From assembly GCF_042683165.1 (NCBI RefSeq), contig NZ_JBHUIZ010000013.1, forward strand, positions 164,959-228,958: a stretch of DNA of 64,000 nt, written 5' to 3'. The notes under the pieces were generated by a model, which worked only from the letters and a program-made list of their open reading frames with translations, made no database searches and was not told the DNA's origin. This document shows, in pieces, positions 1 through 7,661 of this stretch. Position 1 is the first letter of the stretch; each line of letters begins with the position of its first letter. This DNA is from Tigheibacillus halophilus (lineage in GTDB: Bacteria > Bacillota > Bacilli > Bacillales > Amphibacillaceae). Both the position numbers and the translations under genes were made by a program.

Positions 1-1
1 T

Positions 2-745
2 CATGCGCAAGGAGTGGCTTATGCTGCGCGCAAGTTAGGTGCGAAAGCAACGATATTCATGCCTGTGCATACGCCACAGGCAAAGGTCGAAGCCACTAGA
101 AACTATGGTGCAAAAGTAGTTCTTACAGGAGAATCTTTTCAGGAAGCGTACCAGGCGTCGCTTACACGCAAATTGCAGACTGGTGCAACTTATGTGCATC
201 CGTTTGATGATTATGATGTAATGGCAGGTCAAGGGTCCATGGTGATGGAGCTGCTCAGGCAGGAAGATAAGATTGATACAATCATTGTCCCAATTGGCGG
301 CGGCGGATTGATCAGCGGAATTGCTACTGCGGCAAAGCATGTCAATCGTCATATTAAAATCATCGGAGTGCAAGCTGAAAATGCGGATGCTGCGTTTCAA
401 AAGTATCATTATAATAATAGGAAGAAACTCGATTCAGTATCAACGATCGCAGAGGGAATTGCAGTCAAAGAACCAGGGGAACTGACAATGCCGATCATTC
501 AAAATTATGTAGACGACATTGTCACGGTTTCAGAGGCAGAAATTGCTGCAGCGATCGTATATATGCTCGAGCGCAATAAAACATTGGTCGAAGGAGCAGG
601 AGCTGCGGCCTTGGCTGCACTATTCGCTTTTCGCCATAAAATTAACTCCCGACATTGCGGTATCATTGTCAGCGGGGGAAACATGGATATCAGCACGATG
701 GCAAAAATCCAAACGCTCAGCAAGCAATTGGCTGTCCCGGTCTAG
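2..745 (+). CDS. Threonine/serine dehydratase, 3' part (cut by window edge)
   Basis: PLP fold-type II deaminase that converts threonine (or serine) to 2-oxobutyrate (or pyruvate) and ammonia. The reading frame is open from the first bases (HAQG, then VAYAARKLGAKA), which matches the region just after the SSGNHAQG phosphate loop, so roughly the first 70-80 residues, including the PLP lysine, lie outside the window. The glycine-rich PLP phosphate-binding loop GGGGLISG and the late SGGN motif are present. The protein stops at SKQLAVPV without an ACT domain, so it is the short catabolic (TdcB-like) form. It is a diverged paralogue of the dehydratase at 16355-17320. No downstream partner; a hairpin follows. 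Confidence 0.9.
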   Translation, partial: HAQGVAYAARKLGAKATIFMPVHTPQAKVEATRNYGAKVVLTGESFQEAYQASLTRKLQTGATYVHPFDDYDVMAGQGSMVMELLRQEDKIDTIIVPIGGGGLISGIATAAKHVNRHIKIIGVQAENADAAFQKYHYNNRKKLDSVSTIAEGIAVKEPGELTMPIIQNYVDDIVTVSEAEIAAAIVYMLERNKTLVEGAGAAALAALFAFRHKINSRHCGIIVSGGNMDISTMAKIQTLSKQLAVPV

Positions 746-824
746 GGACCAACCAATTGCCGCTGTGTTGCGGGTTTTATTTTTTGGATTGGGAAAAGTT
801 TTGCCAGGAAATGCTGTAAGAATG

Positions 825-854
825 AAAGAGAGAGACCGGAGTCTCTCTCTTTTC
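825..854. terminator. Bidirectional hairpin terminator
   Basis: Stem AAAGAGAGAGAC/GTCTCTCTCTTT with a four-base loop. It lies between the convergent dehydratase and the small minus-strand gene at 938-1186. Confidence 0.7.
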
Positions 855-937
855 AGCGCTAAACAAGGTATACGTTCTTCCCCTTGCTTCACATATAATG
901 AAATCATTACGAAAGTCTAGCAAATGCTGCATTGCCA

Positions 938-1186
938 TCAGATAATGCCCATATCAATCATTTCTACGACATCATCAATTGAAAATTCTTTTCCTTTAAG
1001 TATATTTCTTTTCTTTAGCTGATAATCCTGAACTTCTTCTTTCAGTATGTTTTTATTCGGTTGCGGTACTTTCGGCTCTTCCATAATGGTAACATAATAG
1101 CGTTTATTTCCCACTTGGATAACATGGTCATTATCTTCAATCACTTTTTGTAGTAAATCCGCCTCATCACCCGTCAGTTTGTTCAT
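938..1186 (-). CDS. Hypothetical 82-aa protein
   Basis: I do not recognise a family. The gene is supported by a GGGGGAG ribosome binding site directly before the ATG and by isolated placement between a terminator and an AT-rich upstream stretch. The product is charged and has no membrane segment or signal peptide. It has a central short beta-like segment (HVIQVGNKRYYVTIME) and ends in an acidic-hydrophobic tail (EFSIDDVVEMIDMGII). The layout looks like a small cytosolic Bacillaceae-specific protein. Function unknown. Confidence 0.6.
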   Translation of the reverse strand: MNKLTGDEADLLQKVIEDNDHVIQVGNKRYYVTIMEEPKVPQPNKNILKEEVQDYQLKKRNILKGKEFSIDDVVEMIDMGII

Positions 1187-1429
1187 AGTGTTCTCTCCCC
1201 CGTATCTTTCACAACATACTAGGCAATTGAATTGATAAAATTTAAAGCTTCCTATTTACAATATGAAAGTCAGACATTGTATTTTTACACTATATTTCTA
1301 TACCCAATAAATAAACATTTAAAACCTATAATATAAAATTCGTAAATTTGTCAGATTTATGGGGGTGTTGTCGTAGTTTTAATTTAAGATTATAATTTGC
1401 AGGCCATATGCTTGGATCGAAAATGAGGA

Positions 1430-1891
1430 CTATGATATAGCTGCACGATGTTTTTGTTTTTCAATCTGAAAGCACATTGACCGGGCAAGTTCCTTCAATT
1501 GCCTTGGCAGGAGGGAAGTAATAAGAGGATTAAGCATGGGACCAATCAAACCGTTCGCCTTTATGGATAGCTCCCCTGTAACTAATGTGGTCTTTTCTGT
1601 CAGCTTCTTAGCTGAAAAACTGCCAGAACCATGAAGGTTATCGGTGATTCCTTTCATACGAAATGCAATGCGTTCAAAGTCGGTAATTTCCACGATGTCA
1701 ATCTTGATCTTCATCGTTTTACGGATACGTCCGACTTCTCCTTTTAACGTCCAAATTGACTGTTCGACGCTTAGTTTATGGTGAGAATGATAGCCTTTTA
1801 CCAAAGGAGCCCAGTTGTCAACATTACTGACAAACTCCCATACTTGCTCAAGCGGGCTATCCAATTTGAGTTGATGGCTTGTGTTCGGCAT
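1430..1891 (-). CDS. SRPBCC (CoxG/polyketide-cyclase-like) family protein
   Basis: 153-aa START/Bet v1-like protein. The N-terminus has the family signature: a short beta strand, SPLEQVWEFVSNVDNWAPLVKGY, then a long antiparallel sheet and a C-terminal amphipathic helix (LLPRQLKELARSMCFQIE). It resembles the CoxG-type subset, which are hydrophobic-ligand or membrane-associated cavity proteins. No CO dehydrogenase genes are nearby, so a CoxG role is not implied. The start is supported by AGGAGG eight bases upstream. It is a single gene, divergent from ctaB across about 320 bp. Ligand unknown. Confidence 0.75.
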   Translation of the reverse strand: MPNTSHQLKLDSPLEQVWEFVSNVDNWAPLVKGYHSHHKLSVEQSIWTLKGEVGRIRKTMKIKIDIVEITDFERIAFRMKGITDNLHGSGSFSAKKLTEKTTLVTGELSIKANGLIGPMLNPLITSLLPRQLKELARSMCFQIEKQKHRAAIS

Positions 1892-2083
1892 AAAAAAACC
1901 TCCTAAAAAATGAAATAATCCTTCCTAAACTAATTTTCGCGGCAATTACTGTAAGGTTTCGCGGAGCGGGTGAAGACACGGTATATTGAGCAAAAAATAT
2001 CCGGTAAGGGGTAAAATAAAACGACTGTCTAACTTATGTCAAAAAAAAGCTGATTAGAACCATGATTTAAATTGGTCACATTC

Positions 2084-2114
2084 TTGACAATTTCCTGTAC
2101 TGTCCTTGTATGAT
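2084..2114 (+). promoter_or_regulatory. Candidate sigma-A promoter for ctaB
   Basis: A perfect -35 hexamer TTGACA (2084-2089) is followed after 19 bp by TATGAT (2109-2114), about 100 bp upstream of ctaB. The spacing is slightly long, so the -10 assignment is tentative. Confidence 0.4.
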
Positions 2115-2218
2115 TATGTTACGTTTTATAGCGTTTTAACAGCATTTCTGCTAAAATTAATTTATAATTCCTTTGGAACAATCAATTTAAAAGAATTTAT
2201 TAGCTAGGGGTGCACGCT

Positions 2219-3145
2219 TTGAATAAATCAAATGGTGCTGATGGCATTTCTCTCCAAGCGGTGACGACAGAAAAGCAATCTGTTTCCTCTATCATCGCGG
2301 ATATAAAGTCATTGGTTAAATTTGTTGTACTTATGTTGAACGTCTTACCTGTATTGACGGGATTTTTATTGGCTCTTTATTTTACTGATGAACTGCTGAT
2401 TGACCATTTGGGTACTTTAGTGCTTGTTTTGATAGGCAGTACATTTGTCATGGCGGGGGCACTTATTTTCAATAACTGGTATGAGGCGGATCTTGATAAA
2501 AAAATGAAAAGAACGGAAATGCGTCCGACAGTGACAGGCAACTTTTCAATGAAAACCGTGTTGACACTGGGGATCATTGCTACAGTTTTAGGGTTTGCCT
2601 TTTTACTTGCAACTACAATGGAAGCTACCATATACGCATTAGTTGGGTGGTTTGTCTATGTAGTGCTGTATACTTTCTGGTCAAAGAGAAAATATACCTT
2701 GAACACGATCATCGGCAGCATTTCTGGTGCCGTGACACCAATGATCGGCTGGGGGGCAGTGACCTCGACCTTCCATATTGTTCCTATCATGATGTTCGCG
2801 ATCATTTTCATTTGGCAGGTGCCGCATACGTTTTCTATCGCGATGCGCAGATATGATGATTATAAAGCAGCGGGTGTGCCGATGTTACCAGTCGTATTTG
2901 GTTTTGATATGACGAAGCGGCAATCTGTCATTTACATTGCATGTTTATTGCCATTGCCATTCTTTTTGACTTCGCTTGGCTGGCCTTTCGTGATTTTCGC
3001 AACGATACTGAACCTGGCGTGGCTTGCAATCGGTTTTAAGGGTTTTTTCAAAAAGGACAACCTTCATTGGGCCAATCGCGTATTTAAATCCTCTTTATTT
3101 TATTTGATGCTGCTATTTTTAGCGATGATAGCTGTAACAATTTAA
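2219..3145 (+). CDS. ctaB: Protoheme IX farnesyltransferase (heme O synthase)
   Basis: UbiA-family integral membrane prenyltransferase that adds the farnesyl group to heme B to make heme O for terminal oxidases. It shows about eight to nine hydrophobic segments, the first Asp-rich region in the form NNWYEADLDKKMKRTEMRPT (NxxxDxxxD followed by the conserved MxRTxxRP), and a second polar loop with DDYKAAGVPMLPV. The length, about 308 aa, is usual for the family. An in-frame GTG lies at 2210, but AGGGGTG at 2206-2212 acts as a ribosome binding site for TTG at 2219, which I take as the start. It stands alone here, without ctaA or oxidase genes. Confidence 0.93.
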   Translation: MNKSNGADGISLQAVTTEKQSVSSIIADIKSLVKFVVLMLNVLPVLTGFLLALYFTDELLIDHLGTLVLVLIGSTFVMAGALIFNNWYEADLDKKMKRTEMRPTVTGNFSMKTVLTLGIIATVLGFAFLLATTMEATIYALVGWFVYVVLYTFWSKRKYTLNTIIGSISGAVTPMIGWGAVTSTFHIVPIMMFAIIFIWQVPHTFSIAMRRYDDYKAAGVPMLPVVFGFDMTKRQSVIYIACLLPLPFFLTSLGWPFVIFATILNLAWLAIGFKGFFKKDNLHWANRVFKSSLFYLMLLFLAMIAVTI

Positions 3146-3229
3146 CATAATATAGGAAGAAACCCGCCGCGGTAAGTCAAAGCAACTGAAAATCTAAGGT
3201 GATTTTATGATATAGGTTTTCTGTACACT

Positions 3230-3275
3230 AAAATCCCCACTAAATTTCCTTTTTTGGATTTTTAGTGGGGATTTT
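3230..3275 (+). terminator. Strong hairpin inside the left end of the IS remnant
   Basis: AAAATCCCCACTAAA pairs with TTTAGTGGGGATTTT. It probably now ends ctaB transcription, because the native terminator is split. Confidence 0.65.
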
Positions 3276-3338
3276 CTAATAACACAAGGAGTATTTCCCT
3301 CTGATTTAGTTCATCAACTTCAATATTCTTTTTTTTAT

Positions 3339-3851
3339 TCACTTGAAAATAGACATGGCACTTTGTAACTCCATGCCAATTTGACCCGAGGATTCTGTAA
3401 CATCATACCCGTGTCTGTGTTTTAATTCACTGTTTTTAACTTCTATTTTATAGCGTTCTTTTGATTTTTCTTTAAAACCGTCGCTTTCCTGAAATTCTAT
3501 TTGATCTGTATGCACATTTGACTTCATGCTTACAGAATATGTCTTGCTTTTAGCGTCTTCTCTGTAACCCCATCTTTGAAAAGGCAGACTTTACATTTGT
3601 CCACATCGCCATAATAAAATGATTGTACCGATTTTCATGCCTGCTCGTTTACTTTTTTCAATCAGGGATTGGAGCTGTTTTCTATCGTTTTTCTCTCCAG
3701 TCGTGACTACTGCGGCTGTGATCAGCCGTTCTTCACTCATCATCCAAAAAAAGGAAGAATCAGCTGTTTTATGTCCAAGACGTGCATCAGGGGCTTCCGA
3801 ATAAAAAGGACTAAGCGATAGAGATTGCTGGTTTGAGATCATCCGAGCCAC
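3339..3851 (-). pseudogene. IS1182-family transposase remnant
   Basis: Two minus-strand fragments resemble consecutive parts of an IS1182 transposase. The upstream piece (3591-3851) contains SEAPDARLGHKTADSSFF and the SEERLITAAVVTTGEKND region of the catalytic core. The downstream piece (3339-3527, extending in another frame to about 3590 through FKDG, REDAKSKTYSVS) carries KERYKIEVKNSELKHRHGYD, a typical C-terminal block. The N-terminal half is missing, roughly 130 codons are deleted between the pieces, and at least one frameshift separates them. Non-functional. Family assignment is by recognised sequence blocks, not by search. Confidence 0.8.
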
Positions 3852-3882
3852 CGCCTACAGTTGTTTAAGAAATCGCATATCC

Positions 3883-3972
3883 CGTTGATTGTAACGGAAG
3901 GTGGCGACTCTTGCAGGAAAGGCAACAGCCGAAAATCCCGTGGAAAGCGTCCACCTGAAGTGAAAATCAACG
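3883..3972. repeat. Dispersed CGTTGATT...AATCAACG repeat, copy 1
   Basis: 90-bp element with inverted ends CGTTGATT/AATCAACG and internal GGTGGCGACTCTTGC and GGAAAGCGTCCACCTG. This pattern recurs between genes of many Bacillaceae. A diverged second copy lies at 63635-63752. It abuts the truncated 5' end of the transposase remnant. Confidence 0.6.
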
Positions 3973-4050
3973 GTGCTTCCCGCCATATAAGTTATATTAG
4001 CCGTTGGTTATTTGGATTTTATTGGTTAATTTAAACGTTACAACAAAAAA

Positions 4051-4089
4051 GCAAACTAGAGCTTTATAAAGAATCTAGTTTGCCTTTTT
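4051..4089 (+). terminator. Hairpin with T-run at right end of the IS remnant
   Basis: GCAAACTAGA/TCTAGTTTGC stem followed by CTTTTT. Probably part of the insertion element's end. Confidence 0.5.
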
Positions 4090-4231
4090 AGGCTTTTTCA
4101 GCGGTCTTCGTTAAGTCGCAGCGGGTTTTTTTCATTTAGTCCAGGTGATTGGATATGGATAAAATGCCCCCCGTTCTTTTGCTTGTTTCGATTATATATT
4201 TGAAGCAAACATGAAGAAGGAGGCGGATAGC

Positions 4232-4927
4232 ATGAAAAAGATTTTTATCGACCCGGGCCATGGTGGTTCTGACCCTGGTGCGAATGCCAATGGAATGAAG
4301 GAAAAGGATTTGACGCTGGCCATTGCATTAAAATTGCGGCAGATATTGGAAAATGAATACACTGGCCATTCACTGAAATTTTCCAGAACGAGTGATGTTG
4401 ACAGGTCATTGAGGCAGCGTACGAACGACGCGAATGCCTGGAATGCTGATTATTTACTCTCGATTCATATCAATGCCGGAGGCGGCACTGGATTCGAATC
4501 CTATATTTATAACGGGAGCTATGGCAGCAAAGCAGAAACGAATCGGCTGCGGACGTTGATTCATGACCAAGTCGTTCTCGCCAGTGGATTTCGAGACCGC
4601 GGCAAAAAGGAAGACAATTTTCATATGCTTCGAGAATCTGCTATGCCAGCTGTGCTGACTGAAAATGGTTTTATCGATGGCGGAGATGCAAATAATTTGA
4701 AACAAAATGCATTTTTGGAAAAAGTGGCCAGAGGGCACGCAAAGGGGCTGGCAGCAGCACTTGGCTTATCCATAAAACAAGGTCAGCAATTTTATATCGT
4801 ACAAGCAGGTGACACGTTATGGTCCATCTCTGTCATGTATCAAACGACTGTGGATGCGCTGCTTGATTTGAACCCTGGAATTGATCCGCAGTACTTGCAA
4901 ATTGGTCAAAAAATACGGGTGAAATAA
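4232..4927 (+). CDS. N-acetylmuramoyl-L-alanine amidase (Amidase_3) with LysM domain
   Basis: Zinc-dependent peptidoglycan amidase that cuts the MurNAc-L-Ala bond. Residues 1-180 form the Amidase_3 domain: DPGHGGSDPGA with the first zinc His, the SIHINAG strand with a second His, and the late catalytic Glu in LTENGFIDG. Residues about 187-231 form one LysM wall-binding repeat (YIVQAGDTLWSISVMY...). There is no signal peptide, as in the CwlC/CwlD-like mother-cell or lysis amidases, so release may need cell lysis or a non-classical route. AAGGAGG at 4217-4223 fixes the ATG at 4232, not the in-frame ATG at 4211. A terminator follows. Confidence 0.9.
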   Translation: MKKIFIDPGHGGSDPGANANGMKEKDLTLAIALKLRQILENEYTGHSLKFSRTSDVDRSLRQRTNDANAWNADYLLSIHINAGGGTGFESYIYNGSYGSKAETNRLRTLIHDQVVLASGFRDRGKKEDNFHMLRESAMPAVLTENGFIDGGDANNLKQNAFLEKVARGHAKGLAAALGLSIKQGQQFYIVQAGDTLWSISVMYQTTVDALLDLNPGIDPQYLQIGQKIRVK

Positions 4928-4978
4928 AAAGGAATACAAAAGAGGCTAAGCAAACAGAACTATAGAAAAACAGGTAAG

Positions 4979-5012
4979 AAGCAGGATGCTCTCCATAGTA
5001 TCCTGCTTTTTA
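4979..5012 (+). terminator. Terminator after the amidase gene
   Basis: AAGCAGGAT/ATCCTGCTT stem with a T-run. Confidence 0.75.
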
Positions 5013-5112
5013 AATCAAGACAGAATAGCCTAATCTGTCTATTACCAGGCCACTGTCAATTCATTTACAGAAATGAAAAACTGGTCTACAATCAATTTCA
5101 GAGGTGAAGATA

Positions 5113-5793
5113 ATGGCTATTGTAACAGTTGATTTCGATGGCACTTTATTCTTGGGCAGTTCTTTCAAAGCCATGCTGGACGCAGGAAAAAAAGAATTTA
5201 AGACACGGGAATGGACTGTGGTGACTGGAGGCTTGACTAAAGCCGCTGCATCGGGGATATCCAAGGGTAAAAATGCTTTTCGTATACAGTTTTTCAAAAC
5301 TTTTGCGAGGACTTTTAAGGGAAAAAGCAAAAAGGAATTGGATTTCTTTTTTAGCAGGTTATTGGATATTGGAGAGGAAAACATTAATAAGCCGCTTGTA
5401 GAAAAAATCAAAGAACATCAAGAAAAGGGAGATACTGTAATCGTTCTTTCAGGAGCGTTGGAGCCTTTTTTAGCAGCATTTTTACATAGGGTCGAGCTGG
5501 ATGTCCCTGTTATCAGTACGGAATTAATGTTTTACCCGAACGGTATTTGCACAGGAGAAACCGGAACCGTAATCAACGGTACTGAAAAAGTGAAGCGTGT
5601 GGAGGAATTCATATTTCAAAACTGTTTAGAGGCGCAGGAAATCTGGGCTTATGCTGACAGTAAAAGTGACATCCCTTTGTTTCAGTTCGCGGAACATCCT
5701 GTCGTTGTGAACCCTTCGAAAGACATGAAAAAGATTGCTGAAGAAAATGATTGGCCCATTTTTTCCGATACAGGTAATGTTGCATCAGAATAG
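5113..5793 (+). CDS. HAD-IB family (SerB-like) phosphatase
   Basis: Haloacid dehalogenase superfamily hydrolase of the phosphoserine-phosphatase-like IB type. Motif I is VDFDGTLF near the N-terminus, motif II is VIVLSGALE in mid-protein, and motif III/IV is the C-terminal WAYADSKSDIPLF with the metal-binding Asp residues. The alpha-helical cap between residues about 20 and 90 is basic (KSKKEL, KTREW). Substrate is not evident; related bacterial proteins act on phosphoserine or small phosphomonoesters. GAGGTGAA before ATG 5113 argues for this start over the in-frame GTG at 5104. Single gene, convergent with tatA across a shared terminator. Confidence 0.8.
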   Translation: MAIVTVDFDGTLFLGSSFKAMLDAGKKEFKTREWTVVTGGLTKAAASGISKGKNAFRIQFFKTFARTFKGKSKKELDFFFSRLLDIGEENINKPLVEKIKEHQEKGDTVIVLSGALEPFLAAFLHRVELDVPVISTELMFYPNGICTGETGTVINGTEKVKRVEEFIFQNCLEAQEIWAYADSKSDIPLFQFAEHPVVVNPSKDMKKIAEENDWPIFSDTGNVASE

Positions 5794-5817
5794 CTGAATA
5801 GCTGGAATATAGAAAAG

Positions 5818-5848
5818 CCCGCTTGACTAAGAAATCAGGCGGGTTTTT
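5818..5848. terminator. Terminator between the HAD gene and tatA
   Basis: CCCGCTTGA/TCAGGCGGG stem followed by TTTTT. Confidence 0.75.
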
Positions 5849-5886
5849 AGTGCTCTGTTGCATCGGCAGCATGTCGGGGCCTTATT

Positions 5887-6066
5887 TCATTGTTCTTTAT
5901 CTTTTTTTGCCGACGCATCGCTTAATAGTTCTCCGGTTGCTTTCTTGAATTCTTTTAAAGTAGAGCCTGCCGCCTTGCCGATTTCTGGAAGCTTGGAAGG
6001 ACCGAAAATGATTAGTGCCAATACAAGAATCAATATTAACCCTGGTATACCTATGTTGGATAACAT
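5887..6066 (-). CDS. tatA: Twin-arginine translocase subunit TatA
   Basis: 59-aa protein read from the minus strand: MLSNIGIPGLILILVLAL, then IFGPSKLPEIGKAAGSTLKE. It has the diagnostic TatA layout: a single short N-terminal membrane helix, the FGPxKLPE hinge, then an amphipathic helix and a charged tail (SDASAKKDKEQ). TatA forms the variable-size pore that moves folded twin-arginine substrates across the membrane. AAGGAGG lies just before the ATG. No tatC is beside it, so this is an orphan copy, like the stand-alone tatA paralogues of bacilli. Confidence 0.9.
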   Translation of the reverse strand: MLSNIGIPGLILILVLALIIFGPSKLPEIGKAAGSTLKEFKKATGELLSDASAKKDKEQ

Positions 6067-6310
6067 GAAAATCCTCCTTTTTTTGATAACAAGGAATTAC
6101 AGAACCTTTCCTTTACTGCACCAGGCATCCAAAGGCTTGGCCAATTCCAAGTTGTCTCATGTATCAATGAATTATTTTACTTAGTATGTGTAGATGTACT
6201 GGTTTTTATTTTGAAAAAGAAATGAATGTTTATGACAATCATGAAATGGTTTTCATCGATGATGCACAGTTGTTGTGCTAAAATGGATTTTATAGAAATG
6301 AAAAGGTTGT

Positions 6311-6910
6311 GTGAATGTGGGAGAGGAACAACAACAAAAAGAATACATTAAAATCAATCACAAAGATTTATTCATGGCCTTTTTCCGTTCAGGGATGCTT
6401 GGGTATGGCGGAGGGCTTTCTGCTGTTCCGTTGATGCAGCGTGAAATTGTCGACAAGTTCGGCTGGATGAATGACGAGGAGTTCTCCGATATTCTAGCGT
6501 TGAGCAATACGTTGCCCGGCCCAATTAATACAAAAATGTCCGGATATATCGGTTGGCGGCTAGCTGGCTTTTGGGGATTGATGAATGCGTTGATTGCATC
6601 TTTTTTGCCAACCGCCATTTTGATGATTCTGCTGCTGACAGTGTTGAATACATATAAGGAAAAGCCATGGGTCCAGGGGATGGCCAGAGGTGTTTTGCCG
6701 ATTGCTGGCGTGATGATTGGTGTGCTTGCCTGGGATTTTGTCAAGAAATCCAAGACAGGGCTTGGCTGGTTAATGACGATTATTTATTTGGTGATCAGTT
6801 TTGTGGTAATGGAGCTGCTTGGTATCCATCCCGCTATTTTAATTGTAGCCTTCATCATTGTCGCCATGTTTTCCAGGAAAAAGAAATCGGACCAGGCGGG
6901 TGAAAGATGA
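6311..6910 (+). CDS. Chromate transporter, first half (CHR domain)
   Basis: Short-chain CHR protein of 199 aa with about six hydrophobic segments. The conserved block GMLGYGGGLSAVP, the acidic QREIVDKFGWMNDEEF and the LSNTLPGPINTKMSGYIGW motif are all present. Short CHR proteins work as pairs of oppositely inserted halves; the partner begins at 6907 with a 4-bp ATGA overlap. The pair resembles B. subtilis YwrB/YwrA. By family knowledge the pair exports chromate or related oxyanions; no adjacent regulator is visible. GTG start, with a weak ribosome binding site. Confidence 0.87.
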   Translation: MNVGEEQQQKEYIKINHKDLFMAFFRSGMLGYGGGLSAVPLMQREIVDKFGWMNDEEFSDILALSNTLPGPINTKMSGYIGWRLAGFWGLMNALIASFLPTAILMILLLTVLNTYKEKPWVQGMARGVLPIAGVMIGVLAWDFVKKSKTGLGWLMTIIYLVISFVVMELLGIHPAILIVAFIIVAMFSRKKKSDQAGER

Positions 6911-7458
6911 TTTTATTATATTGGAAGATTTTTTTAGCTAATTTTATTGCAAATTTGCTGGGATATGGTGGCGGACCAGCGACCATCCCATTGCTTGAGA
7001 GGGAAGTTGTCGATCATTACGGGTGGCAAACAACCGCAGAATTCAGTGAAATGGTGGCGTTAGGAAATGGGCTGCCCGGCCCAATTGCAACCAAATTAGG
7101 TGCTTATGTTGGCTATGATGTTGGCGGGATAACTGGATCGCTTATCGCATTGTTCGCAACAATAGCACCTTCGTTGATCATGATGATCGCACTGCTCGGG
7201 TTATTGATGAAATATAAAGATTCACCAAAAGTAAAGGCTATGACGCAGATCATCAGACCGACTATCGCCATTTTGCTGGCGGTCATGACATATGATTTCT
7301 TCTTTCATTCTTATGAACAGGTAGGATGGATTCATACATCCATCATCGGTGTCCTTGGATTTTTCTCCCTGGAAAAATGGCGCATCAGTCCAGTTTATGT
7401 TGTTCTTGGAGCGCTTATCTATGGTGCTGTATTTTTGGGTGGTGTATCCCCTGGCTAA
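6907..7458 (+). CDS. Chromate transporter, second half (CHR domain)
   Basis: 183-aa CHR half-protein translationally coupled to the preceding half. It carries NLLGYGGGPATIPLLEREVVDHYGW and the GNGLPGPIATKLGAYVGY motif, followed by hydrophobic segments. It is homologous to its neighbour, which fits the antiparallel two-gene chromate efflux arrangement. A perfect long hairpin at 7511-7546 lies downstream. Confidence 0.87.
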   Translation: MILLYWKIFLANFIANLLGYGGGPATIPLLEREVVDHYGWQTTAEFSEMVALGNGLPGPIATKLGAYVGYDVGGITGSLIALFATIAPSLIMMIALLGLLMKYKDSPKVKAMTQIIRPTIAILLAVMTYDFFFHSYEQVGWIHTSIIGVLGFFSLEKWRISPVYVVLGALIYGAVFLGGVSPG

Positions 7459-7510
7459 GTCTAACATTGCGCTGCTGGAACATAGTCTCCATACAATTAA
7501 AAATTGGAAT

Positions 7511-7546
7511 GAAACAGGCATCGCCAGCCCCGGCGATGTCTGGTTC
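7511..7546 (+). terminator. Long hairpin after the chromate transporter pair
   Basis: GAAACAGGCATCGCC pairs with GGCGATGTCTGGTTC around a short loop. There is no clear T-run, so termination is uncertain. Confidence 0.45.
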
Positions 7547-7661
7547 AATTTGCTATCTGAGTAGAGAGTTATTTTCCTGGAATGTGCAGAATAAACTGTT
7601 TACTGTACATGGAACTGTCCTAAACATAAAAAATTGTTTTTCCATGAACAGGAGGGAGTAA

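Larger units (their letters stand above)
3179..4111. mobile_element. Degenerate IS1182-type element inserted in the ctaB terminator
   Basis: The 933-bp insert is bounded by direct repeats TAAGTC at 3173-3178 and 4112-4117. Removing it joins AAACCCGC (3160-3167) to GCGGGTTT plus a T-run (4121-4128), which rebuilds a rho-independent terminator just after ctaB. The ends share an imperfect inverted motif: CTGAAAA followed by CTAA on the left, CTGAAAAA followed by CCTAA inward from the right. Inside are transposase remnants (3339-3851, minus strand), two end-proximal hairpins and one dispersed repeat. The element is too short and too broken to move by itself. Confidence 0.7.

Noticed and set aside
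5858..6184. 108-codon plus-strand open frame
   Set aside because: It is the antisense shadow of tatA (5887-6066, minus strand), which has a real ribosome binding site and a clear family match.
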